A stretch of DNA of 64,000 bases from contig CBDEUV010000002.1 in NCBI GenBank assembly GCA_965243385.1, positions 4,464,001-4,528,000 on the forward strand. Direction: 5' to 3'. Within the stretch, counting starts at the first letter, position 1. The number at the start of each line of letters is the position of its first letter. Both the position numbers and the translations under genes were made by a program. Positions 28,041-36,705 of the stretch are shown piece by piece. The notes under the pieces are model-generated. The model was given only the letters and a program-made list of their open reading frames with translations, had not been told where the DNA came from and made no database searches. The stretch comes from JANSYA01 sp965243385 (GTDB taxonomy: Bacteria > Spirochaetota > Leptospiria > Leptospirales > Leptonemataceae).

Positions 28041-29078
28041 TCAACCCGCCGTCGCGCCCGCGCGCGTACGAGCCGCTCGTCGAGAGCCGCCTGCGGATGT
28101 TGATCTTCGGCTTGCGCCGGCCGGTGAGGGTTTCGGCTCCAGCGTGGTGGAAATCGAATACGAGTCCTCGCGCCGACCGCTTTGATTTACCAGCAGTTCT
28201 CCGACCAGGCCGATTGCGAAGGTCTGCAAACCGGCGATGACTGCGAGAATGCCGCCGAAGAAAAGCGGTCGATAGCCGATGTCGTTGCCCAGGATCTTCC
28301 AGACCGTAAAATATCCCAGGATACCCGCGCCCAGCATACACAGCAGGAGGCCGGGTCCGCCGAAAAAATGCAGGGGGCGTTTGGTATAACGCGTGAGCAG
28401 GGTAACCGTAATCGCGTCGAAGAGCCCGCGATACAGCCGCCGCCAGCCGAATTTCGAAACTCCGAAGCGGCGCGCGTGGTGCATGACCGCCAGTTCCGCT
28501 ACCCGAAAACCGCGCGCATGCGCGAAGGCCGGGATAAAGCGATGCATTTCGCCGTACAGATCGATGTCGGCCAGGGTTTCCGCGCGGTACAATTTATAGC
28601 CGCAATTGAAGTCGTGCAATTGTAGCCCGGAAATGCGCGCGATCACGGCGTTGAAAAGCCGCGACGGCAGAGTTTTATGCCAGGGATCGTTGCGTTTTTT
28701 CTTCCAGCCCGAAACGAGATCGTAGCCTTCCTCGAGCTTCTGTAAAAAATTCTCGATTTCGGCGGGATCGTCTTGAAGATCAGCGTCCATGGTGAATACC
28801 AGCTCGCCACGCACGCAACGCATGCCCGCTCGCAAAGCCTGGGATTTCCCGAAATTGCGGCGAAAACGGATGACATGCACCGACTCGGGGTGGCGGCGAT
28901 GCAGGGCTTCCAGTACTTCGAAACTTCCGTCGGTACTGCCATCGTCCACGAAAACGATTTCGAACGAACGATCGCCGACGTTGTTTTGGATTCCGGCGAA
29001 GAGTTCGGGCAGGCTCTCCACTTCGTTGTAGACGGGAATCAAAAACGATATGAACGGTGTTCCGGGATTGCGTTTCAT
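28041..29078 (-). CDS. GT2 polyprenyl-phosphate glycosyltransferase (DPM1/ArnC/GtrB-like)
   Basis: A 345-residue glycosyltransferase with the GT-A start 'PFISFLIPVYNEVESLPELF', the metal/nucleotide motif 'VFVDDGSTDGSFEVLEALH', the DxD-like 'VFTMDADLQDDPAEIENFLQ' near residue 94 and 'SGWKKKRNDPWHKTLPSRLF'. Two C-terminal transmembrane helices ('LHFFGGPGLLLCMLGAGILG' and 'FFGGILAVIAGLQTFAIGLV') are the GtrB/ArnC arrangement. It should make an undecaprenyl-phosphate-linked sugar on the inner face of the membrane. The C-terminal tail, rich in Ser/Arg/Ala after residue 300, is unusual. It is followed by the flippase-like gene. Confidence 0.9.
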   Translation of the reverse strand: MKRNPGTPFISFLIPVYNEVESLPELFAGIQNNVGDRSFEIVFVDDGSTDGSFEVLEALHRRHPESVHVIRFRRNFGKSQALRAGMRCVRGELVFTMDADLQDDPAEIENFLQKLEEGYDLVSGWKKKRNDPWHKTLPSRLFNAVIARISGLQLHDFNCGYKLYRAETLADIDLYGEMHRFIPAFAHARGFRVAELAVMHHARRFGVSKFGWRRLYRGLFDAITVTLLTRYTKRPLHFFGGPGLLLCMLGAGILGYFTVWKILGNDIGYRPLFFGGILAVIAGLQTFAIGLVGELLVNQSGRREDSYSISTTLEPKPSPAGASRRSTSAGGSRRAARTRAGATAG

Positions 29079-29134
29079 AGATTGGGCCTGCGTACGTTCT
29101 CGGTCATTTGCTACGCTCTGGACTGGCGCGATCC

Positions 29135-30841
29135 TTATTCCAGCATCATGCGTACATAATGCTCGCGATCCATAGCTGTGACCCGCGCCAGAGCGACTCC
29201 GTTTTTATTATAGAGCAGCTCGTATTCTTTGAGATACTTTAGCTCGTGGGCTTTCATCAGGATCAGCTCCCCGACCCGCGGCAGGCGGACGGGGACTGTG
29301 TCGCCGTAATAAAACAGAAAAGAGGGCCAGTAGAACTTCCAGAAGACCAGGGGCGTTTCGTCCGCGCTTTTCGCCGTCTGCGCCGCCTGCGCGGCTTCGT
29401 AGATCGGACGCTGCATGGCTGCATTGGCCAGCGGTAAGACGCCGAAATTCAAAAGGGAAGTCATGGCGAACGCCGCGGAGATCAGCCGAATTTCCGCAGC
29501 GCCGCTCCGCGCTCGCGCGAAGGCCCCGTCCGGAACAAAAGCCAGCGCGGCGAATATTAAGCCAGCGCCGCCGGTGAGCAGGCGATAGCCGAAGCCGAAT
29601 TCTTGCAGCGCGCCCTGAATCACCGCCAGGGAATAGGGATCGGGAGTCCCGGTCGCGGCGAAGGCGAGCAATTCGGGGAGCGCGAAGAGCAGGCCCGAAA
29701 AAATCATCGGTGGAATATACGCAGCTACGCGGGGGACAGCGCGATAGTGTTGCGCCATGAGCACAAAGAGCCCGGTATAGCCGTAGATTACATAATGCGG
29801 CAATTTGGTCGAAGCAATCGAAAAGAAAACGAATACGAAGGCGAACCACAGCCAGGCGAAGGTCGGTAGATCTTCGCGCAAATCGGAACGGATCTCTTTC
29901 AGCGGTTTCCAGAGAAAGGCCGTAAAGGGCAGGCATCCAAGCAGAACCACGGGCAGATAAAACCACGGGCCTCCGCCGTGGCCTTCCATCGCGGCGCCGG
30001 CGAAACGGCCGACATTGTGCTTTAGAAAGAAGCCGTCAATGAAGGCCTGGCCCTGCGCCACGTACTGCAGCACGAACCACGGCAGAGTAACGACGCAGAA
30101 GAGCGCGATCGCGGCCGGATTCAACCAGAACTGAAACCACGCCCGGAGACGGCCGCGCAGGGCGAAGTACAGCAACGAAACCGCGCCAGGAATCAAAAAG
30201 GCGATCGGGCCTTTCGTCAGAGTTCCGAGCCCCATCGCGGCAAATGCCAGCAGGGCGAAGCGCCGTTGTTCTTGATTCCGCCCGCTCCATAGCGACGGTA
30301 CCGCGTCCGAGTCGCGGGCCGCGTCGTGCAAATAGAGGGCGAACATCGCCGCGGCGATCCATAGATTGAGCAACGCGTCCGATATCGCCGCGCGCCCGAT
30401 GATTGAGATTTGCAAGGCGCCGAGCATGAAAACAGCGCCGGCGAAGGCGCTTCGTACGCCGGAGACGCGGCGCAGAAAGAAAAATACGAGAGCCGCCCAG
30501 AGCGACGCGCAGACGGCCGAAGGCAAACGCATGGCGAACTCGTTTACACCGAAAATAAGGGCCGCGCCGGCCTGCAACCAATAGATCAGAATCGGTTTCG
30601 CCGATCGGTATTCGCCGTTCAGATAAGTGGTCAGAAAGTCTCCGCCTGCGAGCATTTCGCGGGTCGCCTCGGAAAAAGCGCCTTCGTCCCAGTCGAAAAG
30701 CAATGTCGAACCGATACCGTAGAAAAAGCTGAAAGCCGCCAGGCTTAATAGCGCGCACACAGCCGCGATGCGGGCGAATGCGGACTCGTTCTGAAACTCT
30801 TTACGGTCCTTCGATTCGGAGGCGATGAGCGTAGTATTCAT
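29135..30841 (-). CDS. ArnT-like GT-C glycosyltransferase (PMT family)
   Basis: A 568-residue integral membrane GT-C enzyme. The first periplasmic loop carries the catalytic acidic motif 'LLFDWDEGAFSEATREML' near residue 48 and 'YLNGEYRSAKPILIYWLQAG' near 75, the ArnT/PMT signature. About 10-12 helices follow. The C-terminal periplasmic part is about 90 residues ('LVFWKFYWPSFLFYYGDT', 'LPRVGELILMKAHELKYL'). Enzymes of this type transfer a sugar from undecaprenyl phosphate to lipid A or protein on the periplasmic side. With the GT2 and flippase genes it forms a small glycan-transfer locus, 56 bp upstream of the GT2. Donor and acceptor are unknown. Confidence 0.88.
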   Translation of the reverse strand: MNTTLIASESKDRKEFQNESAFARIAAVCALLSLAAFSFFYGIGSTLLFDWDEGAFSEATREMLAGGDFLTTYLNGEYRSAKPILIYWLQAGAALIFGVNEFAMRLPSAVCASLWAALVFFFLRRVSGVRSAFAGAVFMLGALQISIIGRAAISDALLNLWIAAAMFALYLHDAARDSDAVPSLWSGRNQEQRRFALLAFAAMGLGTLTKGPIAFLIPGAVSLLYFALRGRLRAWFQFWLNPAAIALFCVVTLPWFVLQYVAQGQAFIDGFFLKHNVGRFAGAAMEGHGGGPWFYLPVVLLGCLPFTAFLWKPLKEIRSDLREDLPTFAWLWFAFVFVFFSIASTKLPHYVIYGYTGLFVLMAQHYRAVPRVAAYIPPMIFSGLLFALPELLAFAATGTPDPYSLAVIQGALQEFGFGYRLLTGGAGLIFAALAFVPDGAFARARSGAAEIRLISAAFAMTSLLNFGVLPLANAAMQRPIYEAAQAAQTAKSADETPLVFWKFYWPSFLFYYGDTVPVRLPRVGELILMKAHELKYLKEYELLYNKNGVALARVTAMDREHYVRMMLE

Positions 30842-31000
30842 AAGAAAGAAACGCTATCAAACTCTTCGCCTGTTGCAGCGTTATGCCGCGTGTATTACGA
30901 TCATGCGAAGCCGCGCCGCGAGTTTACCAATTCGTCATCCCGAATTCATCTAGCTGTTTCGCGCAGAGATCTATTATGCGCGTCGAGTATCGGTGCGAAT

Positions 31001-31984
31001 ATGAATAGATTATTGAAAACCGTCGGACAGATCTTCGCTTTCGCGACGTTGACGGCGGCCTGTGCGCCGGAATACGCGCGTATTCCAGTGTCGGACGCGT
31101 CCGCGTCTCGCATCGAGCCGCTTACGGTAATGAGTTATAATGTGCAGTGCGCTCTATGCAACGTCGATCGCCCCTGGCCCGGGCGGCTGGCGGAATTCAC
31201 CCACGTGATCGCACACCATATGCCCGACATTATCGCGGCGCAGGAACTGATCATTCCCCTGGACGCGGAGCATTTTCGGCTGGCGTTGCCGCGGCCGGCC
31301 GGCGTCGCCGAACCCGTGTACGAATCGCTGTGTCGCGTGAATTGCGACAGCACTATCTACTATAGAAAAGACCGCCTGCGAAGCGTCGCCAGCGGAGCAG
31401 TGTGGCTGTCGTCCTGGCCCTACCGGTACGCGGCCTGGGCCGTCTTTGAAGAGCTTGCCGGCGGGGCGCGCTTTCTATTGGTGAACGCCCATTTCGATAA
31501 TCATCAACCGAATCAGAGCCGTAGCGCGAAAATTCTAAAGGGCGCTCTGGCGGACTGGCTCCAGGCCGGCCTTCCGATGATTGTGGCCGGCGATTTTAAT
31601 TCTTCCCCGAACGGTCGCGCCTTCGTTCACGAAGGTCACGTCGCCTCCGCGGAAGCCTACGCGATATTAGACGAGTTTCTCGTAAACACTTTCGATCGAG
31701 CCGAGCGCTGCGCGATCTATACGAATCATCCGGAGCCCGCAAGTAATCCGTTGAATTTCGAGAGCGCTATCGATCATATTTTCGTATCGCCGGGGCCCTG
31801 GCGCGTAGCGGACTGGGGCATCGACTACTGGTGGACGATCAGCGATCATTCGCCGCGCGCTTTCTATCCTTCCGATCACTGGCCGGTTATCGCGCGTCTG
31901 AGTTATGAACCCGGCCGGGCGGCCAGCGTCACGGTCGCCGCTGCTTCGCCCGGGTGCACGCCGCGGCTGAGTTTACGCGAGTGA
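31001..31984 (+). CDS. Lipoprotein of the endonuclease/exonuclease/phosphatase family
   Basis: A 327-residue protein from the ATG at 31001, chosen because it gives a proper lipoprotein signal: 'MNRLLKTVGQIFAFATLTAAC' with lipobox L-T-A-A-C. The frame is open back to 30890, but that extension is not signal-like. The EEP fold motifs are present: 'VMSYNVQCALCNVDRPWPGR', 'DIIAAQELIIP', 'LLVNAHFDNHQPNQS', 'VAGDFNSSPNG' and 'SDHWPVIARL' (Glu, Asp and His of the Mg-dependent active site). Substrates in this superfamily include DNA, inositol phosphates and sphingomyelin. The exported location argues for a phosphatase, phospholipase or nuclease acting outside the cytoplasm. It is divergent from the ArnT-like gene. 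Confidence 0.85.
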   Translation: MNRLLKTVGQIFAFATLTAACAPEYARIPVSDASASRIEPLTVMSYNVQCALCNVDRPWPGRLAEFTHVIAHHMPDIIAAQELIIPLDAEHFRLALPRPAGVAEPVYESLCRVNCDSTIYYRKDRLRSVASGAVWLSSWPYRYAAWAVFEELAGGARFLLVNAHFDNHQPNQSRSAKILKGALADWLQAGLPMIVAGDFNSSPNGRAFVHEGHVASAEAYAILDEFLVNTFDRAERCAIYTNHPEPASNPLNFESAIDHIFVSPGPWRVADWGIDYWWTISDHSPRAFYPSDHWPVIARLSYEPGRAASVTVAAASPGCTPRLSLRE

Positions 31985-32018
31985 TCAGCATCCATACATA
32001 CGAACCTGAGGTAAAATT

Positions 32019-32384
32019 GTGAACGCCAGCTTATCCCGCTATTCGAAATTCAAACAAGGTTTTGCGCTCGTACACAATCTCTGCTGGACGGCGGGATTGC
32101 TTTTCGTAACGTTCAGCGCCTTCGAACATGCGCCGCCGGAACTATGGTACGGCTTAAAAACGCAACTCCTGCTTTCGGAGAATTCCGGACCGGCGGAGGT
32201 CTGGTTCGTTTCGATTCTGGCCTTCTGCCTCTATAGCGCGGCCTACGTTATCTTCGGCGCGCTCTTACTGGCCTGGCTGTGCTTCTTATGGCGCCGCTAT
32301 TTCGTTTCGATCGCGGTGGCATGGCTTTCGCTCTCGAACGTCGGCGTGCTGGCCGTGCTCTTTGGTTTGCCTCTGGCGAATTGA
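32019..32384 (+). CDS. Small polytopic membrane protein of unknown function
   Basis: A 121-residue protein with a GTG start and a GAGG ribosome site about 9 bases upstream. There are three hydrophobic segments: about residues 18-36 ('LCWTAGLLFVTFSAF'), 62-90 ('ILAFCLYSAAYVIFGALLLA') and 98-119 ('VAWLSLSNVGVLAVLFGLPL'). Only a short hydrophilic loop lies between the first two. No motif is recognised. It follows the EEP lipoprotein by 34 bp on the same strand and may be co-transcribed. It is convergent with purE. Confidence 0.6.
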   Translation: MNASLSRYSKFKQGFALVHNLCWTAGLLFVTFSAFEHAPPELWYGLKTQLLLSENSGPAEVWFVSILAFCLYSAAYVIFGALLLAWLCFLWRRYFVSIAVAWLSLSNVGVLAVLFGLPLAN

Positions 32385-32423
32385 GCCTCCTTAAAGCGAA
32401 GCGATAACAACTCCGGGGAAAAA

Positions 32424-32939
32424 CTAAATCAAATCGCGATAGCCGCGTTCTTCGACTTCGCGAATGCTCGCTTCGACTTTTTCGCGCAGCTTTTGCTGAT
32501 AGCTTTCCATCGCATCCAGCAGCGCCGGGTCTCCGGCTCCCAGAATTCGTGCGGCGAGCAGTCCCGCGTTCTTTGACTGGTTCAACGCCACGGTCGCGAC
32601 CGGAATGCCTCCAGGCATCTGCAAAATCGATAGAATCGAATCCCAGCCGTCGATGGAATTGCTGGATTTCACCGGCACTCCGATAACCGGCAGGCTGGTC
32701 AGCGAAGCCACCATGCCGGGCAGATGCGCCGCGCCGCCCGCCCCCGCGATAATGACGCGCAGACCGCGTCCCCGGGCCTCGCGCGCGTACGACACCATGC
32801 GATCGGGGGTGCGATGCGCCGAAACGATGGTGAGCTCGTAGGCGATCTCCAGTTCTTCAAGGACTTCGGCGGCGTCGGACATGATTTTCAGGTCCGACTG
32901 GCTGCCCATAATGATTCCGACGAGCGGGGTTTGCGACAT
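32424..32939 (-). CDS. purE: N5-carboxyaminoimidazole ribonucleotide mutase
   Basis: PurE class I converts N5-CAIR to CAIR in purine synthesis. The start is the ATG at 32939 ('MSQTPLVGIIMGSQSDLKIM'), with an AGGAAT ribosome site 8 bases upstream. The 16-codon upstream extension is rejected. Key blocks are 'GSQSDLKIM', 'VSAHRTPDRM' (the active site His), 'IIAGAGGAAHLPGMVA', 'PVIGVPVKSS' and 'GIPVATVALNQSKNAGLLA'. It lies 75 bp downstream of purK, the enzyme that makes its substrate, so they form the classical purKE pair in reversed order. Confidence 0.96.
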   Translation of the reverse strand: MSQTPLVGIIMGSQSDLKIMSDAAEVLEELEIAYELTIVSAHRTPDRMVSYAREARGRGLRVIIAGAGGAAHLPGMVASLTSLPVIGVPVKSSNSIDGWDSILSILQMPGGIPVATVALNQSKNAGLLAARILGAGDPALLDAMESYQQKLREKVEASIREVEERGYRDLI

Positions 32940-33014
32940 TTTGTGAATTCCTGTAGTACCAAAAAATATGCAGCCGGCCTGCATCACCGGTTGCGCGCTT
33001 CGGCTTCCGCGAAA

Positions 33015-34316
33015 TCAGAAAGCCTGCTCGCCTTTCGCGGGTTCGGGACCGACGATTTCGATTCCTTCACGCACAGCGCGCGCTCGTTCGCGCACGGCCG
33101 CGAGTTCCGCCCGTGCGGCGTCTGAGAGCCCGCCGGGCGTAAGGTCCGTCGCGCCCGGTTTGCCGGTAATCGTTATATGACCCATCTTGCGAAAGGGACG
33201 GGTCGTGGACTTACCGTAGAGGTGCACGTGCACTCCCGGCATCGCAAGAATTTTTTCCATGCCACGATACTCAGCCGGTCCGGTACCGCGAGCGCCCAGC
33301 AGATTGACCATCGCCGCGGGGGCGACCAGCTTTGTCGCGCCCGGGGGCAGATCCAGCACGGCGCGCAGATGTTGTTCGAATTGAGAGGTCACGCAGGCTT
33401 CGATGCTGTGGTGTCCGCTGTTGTGGGTGCGCGGCGCAATTTCATTGACCAGCACCTGGCCGTCGGTTGTGACGAATAATTCAACAGCCAGCAAACCTTC
33501 GAGTTGCAGGAGCTCGGCCAGACGCCGCGCGATCGATTCCGCCTGTAACTGAATATCAGAGCTGATGTCCGCGGGGGCGAAGAGCAATTCAACGAGATTG
33601 GCGGTCGGGTGAAATTCCATTTCGACAATCGGATAGAGCGCGATCTGTCCCGACGGATTGCGCGAAACGATGACGGCGATTTCTTTCGCGAAGGGGATCT
33701 TGCGCTCGATCAACGAGGGTGCGTCGAAAGCGCGGGCGGCGGTTTCCAGTTCCGTTCTAAACTTCGTTTCGTTTTGTTCGGAGCTTGCCTCAGACGGATC
33801 CCCGGGCGCGTCCGGCAGGCTCTGGACGCCCCGGCCGTCGTAGCCGGCTCGCCGAAGTTTTTGCATCGCCGGAAACAGGCCGCGCAGCCCGGGCAGTCGC
33901 TGCATGAAATCCGCGGCGCTTTCGACCGCCGCGAATTCAGCGGTAGGGACGCCGTTGTCGCGATAGAATTCTTTTTGTTTTAGTTTGTCCTGGACGAGCG
34001 CCAGGATGCGCGACGAGGGCCGCACCTGCACGCCCTCGTCTTCGAGGGCCGCCAGCGCGTCGGTGTTTACGTGCTCGATTTCGGTGGTGACGATATCGAA
34101 GCGGCGGCCGAAGTTCAGGACCGTTTCGAAATCCATGAGATCGCCCTGTTCGAAATAAGCGGCGTTCGCTTTGCACGGAGCGTTCGGCTGGGGATCGAGA
34201 AAACCCGGCTGCAGATTAAAACGCATCGCCGGGGGCAGCAGCATGCGGCCGAGCTGGCCGCCGCCCAGTACGCCCAGGCGTTGTTGAAATGTCTTCTTCG
34301 GAGAGTCGGCTTGCAT
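33015..34316 (-). CDS. purK: N5-carboxyaminoimidazole ribonucleotide synthase
   Basis: PurK is the ATP-grasp enzyme that carboxylates AIR to N5-CAIR. At 433 residues it is longer than the usual 350-380. The PreATP part has 'LGVLGGGQLGRMLLPPAMRF' and 'FDIVTTEIEHVNTDAL'. The ATP-grasp part has 'LRRAGYDGRGVQSL' near residue 150, 'SLIERKIPFAKEIAVIVSRN' and 'VLVNEIAPRTHNSGHHSIEA' near 291. The extra length comes from an insertion after 'GRGVQSLPDA' (about 25 polar residues) and a C-terminal extension ('AELAAVRERARAVREGIEIV'). Its ATG follows the stop of a small gene with no spacer (TGA-ATG), so the two are coupled. purE follows. Confidence 0.95.
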   Translation of the reverse strand: MQADSPKKTFQQRLGVLGGGQLGRMLLPPAMRFNLQPGFLDPQPNAPCKANAAYFEQGDLMDFETVLNFGRRFDIVTTEIEHVNTDALAALEDEGVQVRPSSRILALVQDKLKQKEFYRDNGVPTAEFAAVESAADFMQRLPGLRGLFPAMQKLRRAGYDGRGVQSLPDAPGDPSEASSEQNETKFRTELETAARAFDAPSLIERKIPFAKEIAVIVSRNPSGQIALYPIVEMEFHPTANLVELLFAPADISSDIQLQAESIARRLAELLQLEGLLAVELFVTTDGQVLVNEIAPRTHNSGHHSIEACVTSQFEQHLRAVLDLPPGATKLVAPAAMVNLLGARGTGPAEYRGMEKILAMPGVHVHLYGKSTTRPFRKMGHITITGKPGATDLTPGGLSDAARAELAAVRERARAVREGIEIVGPEPAKGEQAF

Positions 34317-34553
34317 TCAGGGAGTGCGGCGGAGTTCGGAGCTCAGTCGTTCGAAATCGCGAATCAGGTCGGCGGGCTGCGGGCGAATATTGCGCGCCAG
34401 CGAAAGGCCGTCGTCGAGCAGCTTTAGCAACGCCTCTTTTTCCGCGACCGCGCGGGCGCGCGGCATATGGTGGCGTTCGTCTTTGTATTTGGTCGCCTTT
34501 TCGTCGATGATCGCGGTGATCTGATTGAGGGCCTGGATCTCTTCGTCGCTCAT
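34317..34553 (-). CDS. Small helical protein coupled to purK
   Basis: A 78-residue protein ('MSDEEIQALNQITAIIDEKA' at the start) that is nearly all alpha helical, with heptad-like spacing and many charged residues ('AVAEKEALLKLLDDGLSLAR'). No Cys, signal or membrane segment is seen. Its TGA stop abuts the purK ATG (TGAATG), so translation should be coupled, which supports it being a real gene. It lies between the heptosyltransferase and purK on the same strand. A longer frame extends upstream to 34901, but that part is the shadow of the heptosyltransferase. I do not recognise a family. Confidence 0.6.
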   Translation of the reverse strand: MSDEEIQALNQITAIIDEKATKYKDERHHMPRARAVAEKEALLKLLDDGLSLARNIRPQPADLIRDFERLSSELRRTP

Positions 34554-34609
34554 AGACCGGTATCTTTTCGTTTCGTCGATTCGCGACAAGCGGAATTCGC
34601 CTCGCGATT

Positions 34610-35710
34610 TCAGGCGTGTGGATAGGGACGCGGCTTTCCATCGAGCAGCGGCTGCAAGGCCTGCCAGACCTGCTCGGGCTTTTGATCGCGCATGCAACGG
34701 AAATGCTGCCCTTTTTGCGGACAGACTTTGCGGCCGTAAAACGAACAGGGGCTGCATTCCAGATCGTCGAGATAGGCGAGTCCCTGCTCTTCGTATTCGA
34801 ACATGGCCGGGTCGGTCGAACCGAAAATGGCCAGCGTCGGCACCCCCATGGCCCGCGCCATGTGCATCGGCCCGCTGTCGTTGGCCACGAAGGCCGTGCA
34901 ATGTTCGATGATCCCGCCCATTTCCGCGAGGGTCGCGCCGGTGAAATCAAAGACGCCTGGACGCCCGCCGCCGATGCTCCGGCTCAATTCGGTTTCGCCG
35001 GGGCCGCCGTTTAAGGCCAGCTGGTAGCCCGCCGCGGTAATGCGTCCGGCGAGTTCGTGAAAGTACTCCGGCGGCCAGCGTTTGGTCGCCCAATTGGCTC
35101 CCGCCGCCATGCCGACGATGGGCCGTTTCAGATCGACGCCGGCCGCGCCGAGCATTTCACGAGCGCGATCTTTATCGTCGGGACCGGGATAATAACGCAT
35201 GCGTCCGCGGGGGAGTTCGCGTCCGACGAGCCTTTGCACCGCGCGATGAAAGAGATCGGCGGTCGGCGCGGGCGCTTCGAAGCCCCGCAGGCCCAGCCAG
35301 ATTTTTGCGTTATCCAGACTGCTGCGATTCTTCCAGCGCACGATCGGCCGCGTGGGAGTCAGCAGATGAATCATGCGGCTGCGCAGTTTGTCGTGCAGAT
35401 CGAGAACCGTGGTGAAACCCGTCGCCTTCAGGCGGCGCGTATATTCGCGCACGCCTTCGCCTTTTTGCAAGCCCACGACCTGGTCGACCGCGGGGTGGTG
35501 GCGGATCATATCGCCGATAAACTCTTTAGTGCCGTAGACAATGCGGGCGTGGGGCCAGGCCGTGCGCAGGGCGTCTAAGGCCGGCGTGGTCAAAAGTACG
35601 TCGCCGACCGCGGAGAAGCGCAGCACCAGCACGGTCGTGTCCGGTCCGCCGCGTCCGGGCGGGAGCTCGTTTGCGAAAGCTTTGTCTTGTTGCGATTGTG
35701 CCTGAGTCAT
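34610..35710 (-). CDS. GT9 heptosyltransferase-like glycosyltransferase
   Basis: A 366-residue GT-B enzyme of the ADP-heptose:LPS heptosyltransferase family (GT9), which builds the inner core of LPS. Recognisable blocks are 'VLRFSAVGDVLLTTPALDAL' near residue 30, 'GFTTVLDLHDKLRSRMIHLL' near 97, 'GMAAGANWATKRWPPEYFHE' near 201, 'LALNGGPGETELSRSIG' and 'FVANDSGPMHMARAMGVPTL' near 284, followed by 'AIFGSTDPAMFEY'. A Cys-containing tail ('LECSPCSFYGRKVCPQKGQH') before the end is typical of the RfaF/RfaQ-like branch. It belongs to the LPS cluster with the two GT2 genes upstream. Confidence 0.9.
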   Translation of the reverse strand: MTQAQSQQDKAFANELPPGRGGPDTTVLVLRFSAVGDVLLTTPALDALRTAWPHARIVYGTKEFIGDMIRHHPAVDQVVGLQKGEGVREYTRRLKATGFTTVLDLHDKLRSRMIHLLTPTRPIVRWKNRSSLDNAKIWLGLRGFEAPAPTADLFHRAVQRLVGRELPRGRMRYYPGPDDKDRAREMLGAAGVDLKRPIVGMAAGANWATKRWPPEYFHELAGRITAAGYQLALNGGPGETELSRSIGGGRPGVFDFTGATLAEMGGIIEHCTAFVANDSGPMHMARAMGVPTLAIFGSTDPAMFEYEEQGLAYLDDLECSPCSFYGRKVCPQKGQHFRCMRDQKPEQVWQALQPLLDGKPRPYPHA

Positions 35711-35757
35711 ATGGATAGAACGCCGCGTCGTCTGCGATTGGAAGACGGGCCGTGATT

Positions 35758-36705
35758 TTATTTTTTCGCGGCAGACGGACCGCCGGAGCCGTTTGGCTTT
35801 TGCCGGTCGTCGCGCAAGAAGGCCGGTAGATTCGAGGCTTCGCGTACTTCGGTGTTCGCGAGTTCGTACAGTTTGGCCCAGCGCAAAAACGTCGCGAAAC
35901 TACTGGAGACGGCGATGATGAATCCGCGGTAGCCGTCGAGAAAACCAAGTTTGGCCACGTAGATTTCGACGAATTTTAAAGGCGGCTTGAACAGCATGCG
36001 CAGTAGATAGCGCGGCCGGCGATGACTGAACGAGCGATTGCCGTTCGCGATTTTGCGGCGATGGCGCGCTACGGCGTAGATACTGGAGTAGACGTTGATC
36101 GTGTCGACCTGATTCGATAGATCCGTTTTCGAGCTGTGAATGATATCGCCTGCAAGCGTGATTCCGTTCCTGCGATTCCAGCTGCCGCCCGCTTTCGCGT
36201 CCGGATATGGTAGTTCGTGCAGGGGTATACCGGCCGTACCGCGCCATTGCACACGGTCTTTGCGCAACAGTCGATAGCGATAGTGCGTCCAGCCGCCGTA
36301 GCCGACGAAGACGCCCATATGAAAGGTCCGCCGGATCAGGCGCGCGCCGATGATCTGATCGGGGATCGCCCCGTTGAATAGTTTACGGATGGATGCGGCG
36401 GCTTCGTCCGTCAGCCGTTCGTCCGCGTCCAGGCACAGAACCCAGGGCGTGCGCGTGAGTTCCAGGGCTCGATTTTTCTGCGCGGCGTAACCCAGAAACG
36501 AAGACTCTTCGAATCTGACGCGTTCAAAGCTTTCGCACACGGCGCGCGTGCCGTCGGTGGAGTGCGAATCGAGCACGAGGATCTCCGAACAGATCGGTGA
36601 TAGCGAACGCAGACAGGCGGCAATGCGGTCCGCTTCGTTATAAGTAATGATCGCCGCGCTGAGCTCTGCGATCGGCTCGTGCCGGGGCTCTGGGTTAGGA
36701 GTCAT
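35758..36705 (-). CDS. GT2 glycosyltransferase, WaaE/KdtX-like (second copy)
   Basis: A 315-residue GT2 enzyme of the LPS core beta-glucosyltransferase type. It has 'LSAAIITYNEADRIAACLRS', 'EILVLDSHSTDGTRAVCESF', 'PWVLCLDADERLTDEAAASI' (DADE as the DxD metal motif) and 'YGGWTHYRYRLLRKDRVQWR'. The C-terminal membrane-associated part reads 'FVEIYVAKLGFLDGYRGFII', and 'FATFLRWAKLYELANTEV' closes it. It is a clear paralogue of the upstream gene (about 283 residues), with which it overlaps by 4 bases (ATGA). The C-terminal Lys/Gly/Ser tail after residue 290 is not shared. It probably acts in LPS core or O-unit assembly. Confidence 0.9.
   Translation of the reverse strand: MTPNPEPRHEPIAELSAAIITYNEADRIAACLRSLSPICSEILVLDSHSTDGTRAVCESFERVRFEESSFLGYAAQKNRALELTRTPWVLCLDADERLTDEAAASIRKLFNGAIPDQIIGARLIRRTFHMGVFVGYGGWTHYRYRLLRKDRVQWRGTAGIPLHELPYPDAKAGGSWNRRNGITLAGDIIHSSKTDLSNQVDTINVYSSIYAVARHRRKIANGNRSFSHRRPRYLLRMLFKPPLKFVEIYVAKLGFLDGYRGFIIAVSSSFATFLRWAKLYELANTEVREASNLPAFLRDDRQKPNGSGGPSAAKK

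Noticed and set aside
34554..34901. Upstream extension of the small purK-coupled gene to 194 codons
   Set aside because: This part is the shadow of the heptosyltransferase reading frame, which has clear family motifs.
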